Shown: positions 52,459-62,221 of the stretch, piece after piece | How positions within the stretch are numbered: position 1 is the first letter of the stretch | Layout of the letters: each line of letters opens with the position of its first letter | DNA from: Gammaproteobacteria bacterium | Lineage (GTDB): Bacteria > Pseudomonadota > Gammaproteobacteria > GCA-001735895 | Assembly: GCA_030066085.1 (NCBI GenBank) | Contig: JASJCI010000033.1 | Span: forward strand, 1 to 64,000 | DNA: 64,000 nt | Direction: 5' to 3' | The notes under the pieces: model-generated | What the model was told of the DNA's origin: nothing | The model's database searches: none | The model's input: the letters and a program-made list of their open reading frames with translations, nothing else | Position numbers and translations under genes: made by a program

Positions 52459-54957
52459 ATGCCGGTTTCCGAAGTCATTTTTGTGCTGGTGGTATTGCTG
52501 GGCCTTGCCATGCTGGTCACCGGACTGTGCCGCAAGCTTCCCATCCCCTTCACCGTCGTCCTGGTCGTCATCGGCGTGCTGCTGGCCGATCTCGCCGAGC
52601 ACTGGCCGCTGCTGCAGCCGCTGCAGGATTTCGAACTGCGTCCCGAGGTCATGCTGTTCATCTTCCTGCCGGCGCTGATCTTCGAGTCCGGCTTCGCGCT
52701 CGACGCGCGCCAGCTGACCCGCGACCTGCCGGCAGTGCTGATCCTCGCAATTCCCGCCATGCTGATGTCGACCTTCATCGTTGGCCTCGGTGTCTGGCTC
52801 ATGCTGGATACCCGCCTGATCGTGGCGCTGGTGTTTGGTGCGTTGATCTCCGCTACCGATCCGGTAGCCGTCGTGGCGCTGTTCAAGGAACTGGGGGCGC
52901 CGAATCGGCTCAACGTACTGGTCGAAGGCGAATCCCTGCTCAACGACGCCACCGCGATCGTCGCCTTCTCGATCCTGCTGGCAATCGCGATCGAAGGCAG
53001 CGGCATTGGCCCGGGAGATATCGACAGCGTCATCCTCGAATTCCTGCGGGTATTCATCGGCGGTGTCCTGTTCGGTACGCTGCTCGGTTTTGCCGTGTGC
53101 GAAATCCTGCATCGCATCCGCGCCAGCCTGAGCGTGATCCTGACCACGTCGATCCTGACCGCGTACGCCGCCTTCGTCGGCGGCGAACACCTGCTGCACG
53201 TGTCCGGCGTCATGGCGGTTGTCGCCGCTGCCGTCGCGCTGCGCCTGTTCGGCATGTCGCGCATTCGCCAGGATGCCACGCATTCGATCAGCGAGACCTG
53301 GGAAGTGATCGCGCTGTCCTGCAACTCGCTGCTGTTCCTGATGGTGGGGCTGTCGGTGCACACCGATAACCTGCTGCAAAGACTCGGACCGGTGGCAATC
53401 GTAATAGCACTGGTGCTGACCGCTCGCGCGCTGTCGATTTACACGCTGGTGCCGTTGACCACGCGCTGGTTCAAGCTGCCGCGGGTAACGCTCGGCGAGC
53501 GGCATATCATGTGGTGGGGCGGTCTCAAGGGCGGACTTGCGATTGCCGTGGTGCTATCGATTCCGGCGGATCTGCCCGAACGCCAGTTCCTGTTCGACCT
53601 GACCATCGGCGTGGTGCTGTTTACGCTGCTGGTCAGCGCGCCGACGATCCGCCCGTTGATGCAGCGTCTCGGCATGAACGAGTTTTCCCGCGGCGAGGAA
53701 CTCGAACTGCGCACCGCGCTGATCACTGCTCGCCACAAACTCGAGGCCAACCTGGAGCGCCTGCAAAGCAGCAAGCTGGCGCCGAAGATCGACGAGCATC
53801 GATTTCTGCAGGATATCGAAATCGCGTTCGGCTCGACCTGGTACGACGAAGATACCAGCAGCCGCGAAGACGACGAGATAGTCGCCATGCTGCGCGCGCA
53901 CCACGTCGAGCGCAGTGCGCTGAAGCACCTCTACGAAACCGGTTACATCAGCCAGTACGTTTACCTGGACATGCTCAATCGTCTTTACGCTACCCGCGAA
54001 CAGCTGCGCCAGGCCGAAGAGCCGATCGACAGCCACCGGGAAAGCCGGCAGCAGTCGTTTTTCCAGCGCATGGAAAAGCGGCTGCTGCGCTGGATGCGCG
54101 AAAGACGCTGGACCTCGACGCTGCTGGCGCGCTTCCAGGGCATGCGCGTGGTGCAGCAGGTACAGCGCAACCTGGCGCACGTATTGATGTGCGACGCGGT
54201 AATCCTGAACCTCGGCGAGCAAAGCGATCTCGACGACGATGCCCGCGCGCACGCGATCGCGATTTACAAGGAACGTCGTAAACACTACCGCAAGAACCTG
54301 AAAATGGCGCGTGCGCGCTTCCCGGTATTCTACCGTCACTACCTCGAACTGCTGGCGAAACGCTCGACCATATACAGCGGCTGGAACCACGTGAAATCGG
54401 AATTCGAGCACGGCGATCTCGGCGCCAAGGGTTTTGTCGCGACCCAACGCATGGTTGATGTGAAGGTCGAGCGCCTGCGCCAGTCCGAGCCGCGCATGGC
54501 GCGCGAGGAAAACAGCGTCGCCGACATGATCGAGGACCTGGAGCTGTTCAGCGACCTGTCGGACGATGATCGCGCCTGGCTGGAAAAAAGCGCGACATCA
54601 ATCACCTTCCTGCCGGGTGATACGATCATGGGCGCCTACCAGTCCGGCGATACCTTCTACGTCCTGATCGTCGGTGATGCCGAGGTCTGGCGCACTGACG
54701 CGCTGAGCTATCCGCACCACGTCGCCGACCTCACCGACGGGGACATCATCGGCGAATCCGCGCTCCTGGCCGAGCTCGAGCGTGGGCGCCACATCCGTTC
54801 GGCGACGATCAAGGCGGTCAGCGCCTGCATCCTGTTGCGTATTTCGATGCGTTCGATGTTGCGACTGCTGGAAAAGTACCCCGGCATACGCGACCGCATG
54901 CAGCAGATCCACGACGACCGCGGTGCCGACCAGGCACCGAAGATTACCGACGATTGA
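52459..54957 (+). CDS. CPA1-family Na+/H+ antiporter with C-terminal cyclic-nucleotide-binding domain
   Basis: 832 residues. Residues 1 to about 400 hold 12 or so membrane spans with CPA1 marks: FLPALIFESGFALD, GALISATDPVAVVALFKELGAP, the proton-site EGESLLNDATAIVAF, and WWGGLKGGLAIAVVLSIP. A long charged helical region (about 410-690) follows, then a cyclic-nucleotide-binding-type domain from about 690 (LFSDLSDDDRAWLEKSATSITFLPGDTIMG; GDIIGESALLAELERGRHIRSATI). It resembles plant SOS1 and sperm NHE in layout. The usual phosphate-binding Arg region reads ERGRHIRSATI, so cAMP binding is uncertain. It exchanges sodium for protons. Confidence 0.88.
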   Translation: MPVSEVIFVLVVLLGLAMLVTGLCRKLPIPFTVVLVVIGVLLADLAEHWPLLQPLQDFELRPEVMLFIFLPALIFESGFALDARQLTRDLPAVLILAIPAMLMSTFIVGLGVWLMLDTRLIVALVFGALISATDPVAVVALFKELGAPNRLNVLVEGESLLNDATAIVAFSILLAIAIEGSGIGPGDIDSVILEFLRVFIGGVLFGTLLGFAVCEILHRIRASLSVILTTSILTAYAAFVGGEHLLHVSGVMAVVAAAVALRLFGMSRIRQDATHSISETWEVIALSCNSLLFLMVGLSVHTDNLLQRLGPVAIVIALVLTARALSIYTLVPLTTRWFKLPRVTLGERHIMWWGGLKGGLAIAVVLSIPADLPERQFLFDLTIGVVLFTLLVSAPTIRPLMQRLGMNEFSRGEELELRTALITARHKLEANLERLQSSKLAPKIDEHRFLQDIEIAFGSTWYDEDTSSREDDEIVAMLRAHHVERSALKHLYETGYISQYVYLDMLNRLYATREQLRQAEEPIDSHRESRQQSFFQRMEKRLLRWMRERRWTSTLLARFQGMRVVQQVQRNLAHVLMCDAVILNLGEQSDLDDDARAHAIAIYKERRKHYRKNLKMARARFPVFYRHYLELLAKRSTIYSGWNHVKSEFEHGDLGAKGFVATQRMVDVKVERLRQSEPRMAREENSVADMIEDLELFSDLSDDDRAWLEKSATSITFLPGDTIMGAYQSGDTFYVLIVGDAEVWRTDALSYPHHVADLTDGDIIGESALLAELERGRHIRSATIKAVSACILLRISMRSMLRLLEKYPGIRDRMQQIHDDRGADQAPKITDD

Positions 54958-55053
54958 GGCGATCGAGGCCGGGCATCATTCCGCGTCGCAGGAAACCAGT
55001 CGCCAGCAGTCGAACAGCCACGGCGGCTGGATATTCGTGCCGCTCATCGCGGG

Positions 55054-55809
55054 TCAGGAGCGCAGGTAGGAGGCGCCGTTGACGTCGACGATACAACCGG
55101 TCATGAACGGCGGCGCTTCGAGGGCGAGAAAACCGATGGCCTTCGCCACCTCTTGCGGCTGCGCCACGCGGTTCATGCTGCTCTGCGCGCGAATCTCGAC
55201 GCCGACGGCTGATGCCAACCGCTCGGCGGCCATTTCGGTTTCGACAAAACCCGGCGCGACGGTATAGACGTAAACCCCGTCGGGCCCCAGCGCCTGCGCC
55301 AGCGACTGCCCCATCGCGTTCATGCCGGCCTTGGAGGCGCCGTACCACGGCATCAGCGGTTCGCCGCGAAACGCGCCGCGCGAGGAGACGTTGACGATGC
55401 GTCCGCCGCCGCGCGCGACCATTTTCTTCGCCGCGCAAAAACTCAGGTTGCCGGCCGCGGTCAGGTTGGTGTCGACGATACGCCGCCACGCGCTCTGCCA
55501 GGTCGCGTAATCGAGTTCGGCAAACTCATGGCGCTCGGATACACCCGCGTTGTTGACCAGTACGTCGAGACCGCCGAGCTCCTCGTCAGCGCGTTCGATC
55601 AAATTTTCCGCCGCGCGCGGATCGACGATATCGCACTGGTAAAGTTGATGGCCGTCGCCGGGCAGGGCCGCGAGGGTTGCTTCGGCGCGCTCACGATGAT
55701 CGCGGTAATGCACGCCGATGCGCGCGCCACGTGCGGCGCATTCGATGGCCGCCGCACGGCCGATGCCGCCCGACGCGCCGGTAATCAGAATCGCGGATGA
55801 ATCCGTCAT
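55054..55809 (-). CDS. Short-chain dehydrogenase/reductase (FabG-like)
   Basis: 251 residues. Cofactor motif TGASGGIG (10-17), NNAG (86-89), catalytic Ser near 142-143, Tyr156 and Lys160 (PWYGASKAG), and a C-terminal VAPGFVETEM, DVNGASYL. A classical SDR using NAD(P). It may reduce a keto group, but no acyl-carrier or polyketide gene is near, so the substrate is open. It is leftward, like the three genes to its right, but 117 bases separate it from the next. Confidence 0.85.
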   Translation of the reverse strand: MTDSSAILITGASGGIGRAAAIECAARGARIGVHYRDHRERAEATLAALPGDGHQLYQCDIVDPRAAENLIERADEELGGLDVLVNNAGVSERHEFAELDYATWQSAWRRIVDTNLTAAGNLSFCAAKKMVARGGGRIVNVSSRGAFRGEPLMPWYGASKAGMNAMGQSLAQALGPDGVYVYTVAPGFVETEMAAERLASAVGVEIRAQSSMNRVAQPQEVAKAIGFLALEAPPFMTGCIVDVNGASYLRS

Positions 55810-55926
55810 TAGTCCCCCCTTGTTATTATCGCCGGCTTGCCCGGCGCTTACCGGTAAAAGATTTTCGCCAGGCCGGCAGCCGTCGTTATCATACAGCGGC
55901 GCGGGGGATTCGGAAATCGATCGCTT

Positions 55927-57111
55927 TCAACCCGTCGCGGCGATTTCGCCCAGGGCTTCGACGAAGCGTTCGATTTGATCGTCGCTGTTGAAGTAGTGTA
56001 CCGAGGAGCGCACCAGGTTCGGCAGCCCGCGCCGGGTGGCGTCGATCAGCGTACTGCTCGGCCCCGACACGCTGGTATGAATGCGCTTTTGTCGCAGGCA
56101 ATCACTGATTGCGTAAGCGTCGATGCCTGCGACCGAGAAGGTCACGATACCGCAACGTCGGCGGCCGATATCCTGTACGCTGACGCGCTCGATGCCGGAG
56201 AGACGCTCGCGCAACACGGCCGCGAGCCGCGTGACTTCGGCCTCGATCGCGGGCAATCCCAGCGCCAGTGCATAATCCACCGCCGCGCCGAGACCCAGCT
56301 TGGCGGCATAGTTGTTTTCCCAGTTTTCGAAACGACGCGCGTCGGCGCGCAGTTCGTAACTGTCGGGACCGGTCCAGGTGGCGCTGAACAGGTCGACCAC
56401 CGGCGGATGTAAATCGGCCAGCGCGCTGCGGCGGACGTAGAGAAAACCGCTGCCGCGCGGGCCGCGCAGGTATTTCCGTCCGGTGGCGCTCAGCGCATCA
56501 CACTGAATTCTGTCGACATCGAGATCGATCTGCCCCGCGGACTGGCAGGCATCGACGAGATAGAAAATGCCATGTTCACGCGCGACCGCGCCGATCTCCT
56601 CGACCGGGTTGACCAGCCCACCGTTGGTCGGCACGTGGGTTATTGCGATCAGCTTCACCCGTGTATCGATCATGCCGCGCAGCGCATCCACGTCGACCTC
56701 GCCCTCCGCGGTGGACGGAATGGTTTCGACCACGACATCCCGCTGTTTTGCCAGCTGCAGGTACGCGAGGTAGTTGGAGGCGTATTCCGCCTCGGCGGTC
56801 AGGATCCGGTCGCCGGGTTCGAACGGCAGCGCGTAAAACGCCATCATCCAGCCGACGGTGGCATTTTCGACCACCGCTACCTCGTCGCGCTGGCAGTTGA
56901 CCAGGCGCGCGATCGAGTCGTAGACCGACTCGATCGCCGACTGCCGCTCTGCTTCCGCCCGGTAGCCGCCAAGCTCGGCTTCGAGCTGCAAATGCGCGAG
57001 CTGCGCATCGAGCACCGGCCTCGGCATCAGCGACGCACCGGCATTGTCGAAATGAATCAGGTCCGGATCCGCCACCAGGTCGGCAGCAATGGCCTGCTTG
57101 TCGAGAGTCAT
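55927..57111 (-). CDS. Class V PLP-dependent enzyme (aminotransferase/cysteine-desulfurase-like)
   Basis: 394 residues. LIHFDNAGASLMP near the start, VVENATVGWMMAFYALPFEPGD, Asp188 in LVDACQSAGQID, and Lys213 in LSATGRKYLRGPRGSGFLYVR, the PLP Schiff-base lysine. Family members are aminotransferases, desulfurases, lyases or EgtE-type C-S lyases; the active-site Cys loop of cysteine desulfurases is not obvious. It follows the GcvT-family gene by 12 bases, so it is probably co-transcribed and part of the same pathway. Confidence 0.8.
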   Translation of the reverse strand: MTLDKQAIAADLVADPDLIHFDNAGASLMPRPVLDAQLAHLQLEAELGGYRAEAERQSAIESVYDSIARLVNCQRDEVAVVENATVGWMMAFYALPFEPGDRILTAEAEYASNYLAYLQLAKQRDVVVETIPSTAEGEVDVDALRGMIDTRVKLIAITHVPTNGGLVNPVEEIGAVAREHGIFYLVDACQSAGQIDLDVDRIQCDALSATGRKYLRGPRGSGFLYVRRSALADLHPPVVDLFSATWTGPDSYELRADARRFENWENNYAAKLGLGAAVDYALALGLPAIEAEVTRLAAVLRERLSGIERVSVQDIGRRRCGIVTFSVAGIDAYAISDCLRQKRIHTSVSGPSSTLIDATRRGLPNLVRSSVHYFNSDDQIERFVEALGEIAATG

Positions 57112-57123
57112 CGGGTTTACTCC

Positions 57124-58275
57124 TCAATCCTCGATTTTGCCGTCTGCCGGTTCGAGTCCGCGCGGGATGTTTTTTTCCGCGTCGTAAAACGGCAGTGCCT
57201 GCAGCTCGATCGTACAGCGGTTGCCCTCGCGATCGATCGCGTGCAGATCCTCGGCCCGCATGTGTTCGGCGGAGTCGAAACGCACGAAACCGATACTGTG
57301 CCCGAAATACGGGGAGTGGTCGAAGGCCGTGACCCGGCCCACGGCGTTGTCGCCGCGGTACACGATCGAACCCGAACGGGGATTGCCGTCGCGACAATGA
57401 AATCCGGTCAGGCGCGCCTCGCGCGGCGCATCGAGCAGCGCATCGCGGCCGACAAAATCGTGGCCGTCGAGATCGACGAAAGCGCCGAGGCCGGCGTCGA
57501 ACGGGGTCATGCTCCAGTCGATGTCGGTGGGATAGTTCAGGATACCGGCCTCGATGCGACGCACGTTCATCGACAACTGGCCACTGGCGCGCATGCCGAA
57601 CTCGGCGCCCGCCGCCAGCAGGTGATCCCACAGTGCGCCGCCGTCGACCGCGGGGTCCAGGTTGTAGATCTCGACCCCCAGTTCCGCGGTCCAGCCGGTA
57701 CGGCTGACCAGCACCGGTTGCCCGCCCATGCGGCCCTCGAACACATCGAAGTAGCGAAACTCCGCCGGCGGCGGCTCGTCACAGGCGCGGGCCAGCACGT
57801 CGAGCGATCTCGGGCCCTGCACCTGCAGCACCCACGACTGCGGGTCGCGAATCTCGACCCGGTAGTCCAGCGCCAGCGCACTCAGCCAGGTGAACACGTC
57901 GGCATCGGCATGCACGTACCAGAAACGTTCCTCGGCCAGGCGAAACAGGATACCGTCGCAGACCAGGCCACCGCCCTTGTGGCACAGCAAACCGTAGCTG
58001 CCGCGGCCGACCCGCAGGCGGTCGACCGGCCGCGTCAGCGCGCGGTTCAGGAATTCGATCGCATCCGGCCCGCTGATTTCGACCGGTCTTTCCGGCACAT
58101 CGTAGAGGCCGACCTGCTTGCGCAGGCACCAGTATTCTTCCTCGGTCGCGCCGACGATATTCATTAGCACCAGCCGCCCGGCATATTCACCATAGAACGC
58201 TTTTTCGTTCCAGGTCTTGTCAAACCAGGGAGAACGGGCGCAGGGGCTGTAGATGCGGGGATTCGAACGCGACAT
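57124..58275 (-). CDS. GcvT-family protein resembling DmdA
   Basis: 383 residues. The opening SPWFDKTWNEKAFYGEYAGRLVLMNIVGATEEEYWCLRKQVGLYDVPERPVEISGPDAIEFLNRALTR has the DmdA layout rather than that of glycine-cleavage T protein. Folate-domain segments LLCHKGGGLVCDGILFRLAEERFWYVHADADVFTWL and the C-terminal GLGAFVDLDGHDFVGRDALL follow. DmdA moves a methyl from dimethylsulfoniopropionate to tetrahydrofolate; related proteins act on other methylated compounds. A DMSP role is possible but the class-V PLP partner and the amine genes argue for other onium substrates too. First gene of the operon. Confidence 0.78.
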   Translation of the reverse strand: MSRSNPRIYSPCARSPWFDKTWNEKAFYGEYAGRLVLMNIVGATEEEYWCLRKQVGLYDVPERPVEISGPDAIEFLNRALTRPVDRLRVGRGSYGLLCHKGGGLVCDGILFRLAEERFWYVHADADVFTWLSALALDYRVEIRDPQSWVLQVQGPRSLDVLARACDEPPPAEFRYFDVFEGRMGGQPVLVSRTGWTAELGVEIYNLDPAVDGGALWDHLLAAGAEFGMRASGQLSMNVRRIEAGILNYPTDIDWSMTPFDAGLGAFVDLDGHDFVGRDALLDAPREARLTGFHCRDGNPRSGSIVYRGDNAVGRVTAFDHSPYFGHSIGFVRFDSAEHMRAEDLHAIDREGNRCTIELQALPFYDAEKNIPRGLEPADGKIED

Positions 58276-58347
58276 GACAGGACTCTCGTTAAAGCTGTGA
58301 TGGAACCGTGGCCGGGTTATTTAACGCAAAGCCGCGTTCGGAAGCAA

Positions 58348-58989
58348 TCAGCAAATACGCCGCAGCAGCCAGTAATGACCGTTACCGTCGTGGTTATAGG
58401 GTGCATCCATCAGCGCCTCGACCACCTCGATACGACCGGCGTCTGTCTCGGCCTGCAGCACCGATGCAAAATCACTTTCGTCGTAATAGTGGGTACGCAC
58501 CGATACCAGCAGCCAGCCACGCGGTCGCACGATTGCCGCCAGCACCCGCAGGGCTTCCGGCGGCACATGTCCGAGGGTAAACACGCCGACCGACAGCACG
58601 CCGTCGTAACTCGCATCGGCGTAAGTCTCGCGCGCGCGCATCATGTCGATATCGCCCAGGACTTCACGATAGGCGCCGGTTGCACGCGCGCGTTCAGCCA
58701 TGGGTTCGGACAGGTCGAACCCATCGACCCGTTCGAAGCCGAGCGGCTGCAGCGCGACGCCGACCTGGCCGGTGCCGCAGCCCGCGTCGAGCAGGGTCAA
58801 TTGCCGCGCGCTGACATGCCGCGCCAGCAGGTCGGCGGCGATACGCGGCCCGCTGTAGGCCGAAGCCGCGGTATCGCGATCGTAAGTGTCCGCCCAGTCG
58901 CGGTAATACTTGCTGACGTTTTGCGGATCGCCGTCCAGCTTGAGGGCGCCGTCGATCTGCGGATTGGAGGATAGCTTGTCGCCTGCCAT
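58348..58989 (-). CDS. SAM-dependent methyltransferase, METTL27-like
   Basis: 213 residues. VSKYYRDWADTYDRD leads into motif I LLDAGCGTGQVGVAL, then FDLSEPMAERARATGAYREVLGDI and VLSVGVFTLGHVPPEAL. This is close to the METTL27/WBSCR27 pattern, whose substrates are unknown. ATG 58989 gives the usual start. It is divergent from the DgcA-like gene at 59081 with 91 bases between. Confidence 0.75.
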   Translation of the reverse strand: MAGDKLSSNPQIDGALKLDGDPQNVSKYYRDWADTYDRDTAASAYSGPRIAADLLARHVSARQLTLLDAGCGTGQVGVALQPLGFERVDGFDLSEPMAERARATGAYREVLGDIDMMRARETYADASYDGVLSVGVFTLGHVPPEALRVLAAIVRPRGWLLVSVRTHYYDESDFASVLQAETDAGRIEVVEALMDAPYNHDGNGHYWLLRRIC

Positions 58990-59080
58990 GGGCGCAGCAT
59001 ACCATCGCCCGTGCCGCATTGCCCGCGCTGTCAGCCTGCTGCTAATATCGACCCGGTTCCGTCGCAACCCGGAAGGCCCG

Positions 59081-61123
59081 ATGTCCGCCAATGATCCGCT
59101 GCTGCAACCGTTCAAGCTGAAACAGCTGACGCTCAAGAACCGGCTCATGACCACCTCGCACGAGCCGGCCTACACCGAGGACGGCATGCCGAAGGCGCGC
59201 TATCGCCTCTACCACGAAGCCCGCGCGAGGGCCGGCGTCGCGATGACGATGACCGCCGGTTCGGCGCTGGTATCGCGCGACAGCCCCCCGGCTTTCGGCA
59301 ACATTCTCGCCTACCGCGAGGAGGTGGTGCCGTGGATGCGCGAGCTGGCCGATGCCTGCCATACCCATGACTGCAGGATCATGATTCAGCTCACGCACCT
59401 CGGCCGGCGCGCGCACTGGAACCATTCGGACTGGTTGCCGACCGTATCGCCATCGGGCGTGCGCGAACCGGCCCACCGGGCGTTTCCGAAGATCATCGAG
59501 GACTGGGATATCCGCCGAATCGTGGAGGATTACGGTATAGCCGCGGCGCACATGGAAGCCGGCGGACTCGACGGTATCGAGCTGCAGTGTTACGGCCACC
59601 TTCTCGACCAGTTCTGGTCGCCGGTCACCAACTTTCGCGACGACGAATGGGGCGGCGATCTCGACCACCGCCTGCGTTTCACGCACCTCGTGCTCGACTC
59701 GATCCGCGCCCGGGTTTCACCCGATTTCATCGTTGGCCTGCGCCTGGTGGTCGACGAGCAGATGGAAAACGGCATAACGCGCGAGGTTGGCCTCGAGATC
59801 GCGCGCCGCATGACCGCCACCGGCCAGGTCGATTTTCTCAACGTCATCCGCGGTCACATCGATACCGATGCCGCACTCACCGACGTGATCCCGGTGCAGG
59901 GCATGCGCTCGTCGCCACACCTGGATTTTGCCGGCGAGGTTCGCGCGGACACCGGCTTTGCCGTCTTCCACGCGGCGCGCATCGCCGACGTGGCAACCGC
60001 GCGTCACGCGGTCGCGAGCGGCAAGCTGGACATGGTCGGCATGACGCGCGCGCATATCGCCGATCCCGAGATCGTGCACAAGATCGCCGAGGGCCGCGAG
60101 GCCGATATCCGCCCCTGCGTCGGCGCGACCTACTGCCTCGACCGCATCTACCTCGCCGGCGAAGCGCTGTGCATCCACAACCCGGCAAGCGGGCGCGAGC
60201 AAAGCATGCCACACCGCATCGAGCGCAGCAGCGGGCAAGCGCGCAAGCTCGTCGTGGTCGGCGCCGGACCGGCCGGACTCGAGGCCGCGCGTGTCGGCGC
60301 CGAACGCGGGCACGAGGTCGTACTGTTCGAAGCCACGCCCGCGGCCGGGGGCCAGGTCCGCCTGGCCGCGCAATCACCGCATCGCCGCGACATGATCGGC
60401 ATCGTCGACTGGCGCGTCGAGCAGTGCGAACGCGCCGGCGTGAAATTTCGCTTCAATACCTATGCCGAAGCCGAGGAGGTACTGCAGGAAAATCCGGACA
60501 TCGTGATCATCGCCACCGGCGGCATCCCGGATACCGATATTCTCAAGGCGGGTAACGAACTCGTGGTTTCGGCCTGGGATGTCATCGCCGGCATCGAACC
60601 CCCCGGGCAAAACGTGCTGCTGTACGACGACGGCGCCGATCACCCCGGCATGATGGCGGCGGACGTCATTGCCGCGAGCGGCGCACAGCTGGAATACGTC
60701 ACGCCCGAGCGCCAGATCGCTCCCGATATCGGCGGCCTGAACATTACTCCTTACATGCGCCGCCTGCTGCCGCGCGACGTGCGTTTCACGCTGTGCCGGC
60801 GCGCGCTGCTGGCCGAGCCCGACGGCGACAGGATTCGCGTTACCCTGGGCAGCGACTACGGTGATTTTGCGGCCGAACGAATCGTCGATCAGCTCGTGGT
60901 CGAGCACGGCACGCTGCCGCTGGACGAAGTGTATTTCGCGCTCAAAGCGCTTTCGTCGAACCTCGGCGAAGTCGACTACGATGCGTTGATCGCCGGTAAA
61001 CCACAGGCCCTGGCGACAAATCCGCAGGGACATTTCCAGCTGTTCCGTATCGGCGACGCGGTATCGTCGCGCAATATCCACGCCGCGATCTACGACGCGC
61101 TCAGGCTGGTGAAGGAGTTCTAG
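59081..61123 (+). CDS. DgcA-like NADH:flavin oxidoreductase (N-methyl amine demethylase family)
   Basis: 680 residues. An FMN barrel of the old-yellow-enzyme/trimethylamine-dehydrogenase type (LFKLKQLTLKNR-like start; TTSHEPAYTEDGMPKARYRLYHEARARAG; ELQCYGHLLDQFWSP) is followed by a FAD/NAD domain (VVVGAGPAGLEAARVGAERGHEVVLFEA). This matches DgcA and the N-methylproline demethylases. The iron-sulfur region reads CVGATYC then GEALC: Cys346, Cys352 and Cys364 fit the cluster spacing, but the second Cys is Ala349. It should demethylate a tertiary N-methyl amine such as dimethylglycine. A DgcB partner is absent. GGAAGG precedes ATG 59081. Confidence 0.83.
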   Translation: MSANDPLLQPFKLKQLTLKNRLMTTSHEPAYTEDGMPKARYRLYHEARARAGVAMTMTAGSALVSRDSPPAFGNILAYREEVVPWMRELADACHTHDCRIMIQLTHLGRRAHWNHSDWLPTVSPSGVREPAHRAFPKIIEDWDIRRIVEDYGIAAAHMEAGGLDGIELQCYGHLLDQFWSPVTNFRDDEWGGDLDHRLRFTHLVLDSIRARVSPDFIVGLRLVVDEQMENGITREVGLEIARRMTATGQVDFLNVIRGHIDTDAALTDVIPVQGMRSSPHLDFAGEVRADTGFAVFHAARIADVATARHAVASGKLDMVGMTRAHIADPEIVHKIAEGREADIRPCVGATYCLDRIYLAGEALCIHNPASGREQSMPHRIERSSGQARKLVVVGAGPAGLEAARVGAERGHEVVLFEATPAAGGQVRLAAQSPHRRDMIGIVDWRVEQCERAGVKFRFNTYAEAEEVLQENPDIVIIATGGIPDTDILKAGNELVVSAWDVIAGIEPPGQNVLLYDDGADHPGMMAADVIAASGAQLEYVTPERQIAPDIGGLNITPYMRRLLPRDVRFTLCRRALLAEPDGDRIRVTLGSDYGDFAAERIVDQLVVEHGTLPLDEVYFALKALSSNLGEVDYDALIAGKPQALATNPQGHFQLFRIGDAVSSRNIHAAIYDALRLVKEF

Positions 61124-61132
61124 CGCGCCTCG

Positions 61133-62110
61133 CTAGCGGATAGCGCGCCCGATCCAGGTATCGCTGATGCCGAGGCGCCCGACGATGGCATCGGCAAAAT
61201 TTTGCGCGGCCCTGCGCGACGGGAACCCCGACACGGCGACGCGGTAACGGGTCTCCGCGCCATCGCTGACTTGCACGACCTGCGACTCGAAACCCGCGCC
61301 GCGAAAACGCTGGTTTACGTCGTCCGCCGCATCCGCGGAGCGTGACGAAAACAGGTAGACCGAAAAAACCTCGACCGGCCCGGCCAGCGGCTCGCCGTTT
61401 TCGCTCGAGCCCAATGCATCGGCCTGGTTTTCGGCAAGTCTTGCCTCACCGGCGGTCGCGCCAGCCGCCAGGTCTTCGGCGGGCGGCGGGTCGACGGCAA
61501 AGGGTTGTTCGATATCAGAACTTGCGAGGGCATCGACACCCGGAGAAATCAGCCGGAACTCGCCCTTGTCGCCGGCAAAGTATTCCGTGCCGATACTGCT
61601 CAGGACGACGATATTGCGATCCACCGCGTGCGTGATTCGAACCTTGCCGCCCCGCAGCTTCAGCGCCGACATGCCGTCGCGGCGCAGCGCGCAGACGTCA
61701 CCCCGGATGCTGATTTCGGCGAACAGGGTATCTCCGAGCACGAGCGCCAGGCCGCTTTCGATTTCGCTGACCGCGGTGTACCTGATACAGGCCCGACCCT
61801 TGTGCAGGTGCAGCTCCGGCCTGCCCTTGACCGACGAATCCTGGTCGATGGCAACCTCCACTTCGGAGTTCGAGTTGATTTGCAGGATTGCGTCGGCACC
61901 CAGGCGCAGCTCGACCTGGCCGGTTTCACCGGTTATCAGCCGGTCACCGACGACCGGCAAACTTTCGAAGTCGATTGAGGATTTTACCTCGCTGCGCAGT
62001 ACCCACGCGGCCGGCTTGAGCCCGCTGATCGAAATATCGACCGCGGCACATAAACCTGCCGCCCAGGTTAACGCATACAGGGCAAACCCAATCCGTATTT
62101 TGTTCTTCAT
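61133..62110 (-). CDS. Secreted protein with FecR-like and SPOR domains
   Basis: 325 residues from ATG 62110, with a signal peptide (ends near CAA-VDI). Residues about 30-200 are FecR-like (VGDRLITGETGQVELRLGADAILQINSNSEVEV; LRGGKVRITHAV). An Ala/Glu-rich linker leads to a C-terminal SPOR domain (VFSVYLFSSRSADAADDVNQRF; YRVAVSGFPSRRAAQNFADAI), which binds denuded peptidoglycan. It may act at the cell wall or septum. It converges with the DgcA-like gene by ten bases, so the two genes do not share an operon. Confidence 0.78.
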   Translation of the reverse strand: MKNKIRIGFALYALTWAAGLCAAVDISISGLKPAAWVLRSEVKSSIDFESLPVVGDRLITGETGQVELRLGADAILQINSNSEVEVAIDQDSSVKGRPELHLHKGRACIRYTAVSEIESGLALVLGDTLFAEISIRGDVCALRRDGMSALKLRGGKVRITHAVDRNIVVLSSIGTEYFAGDKGEFRLISPGVDALASSDIEQPFAVDPPPAEDLAAGATAGEARLAENQADALGSSENGEPLAGPVEVFSVYLFSSRSADAADDVNQRFRGAGFESQVVQVSDGAETRYRVAVSGFPSRRAAQNFADAIVGRLGISDTWIGRAIR

Positions 62111-62221
62111 GGTGATCGGGCCGATTGGTGTTAATCGCACGGCCCGCATGATACTGGTTTTGCCTTACTGTGTCCCCGTAAAGCGGGCAGGCGTTGCTCG
62201 TCCGCAGCCGAAAACGCCGGC

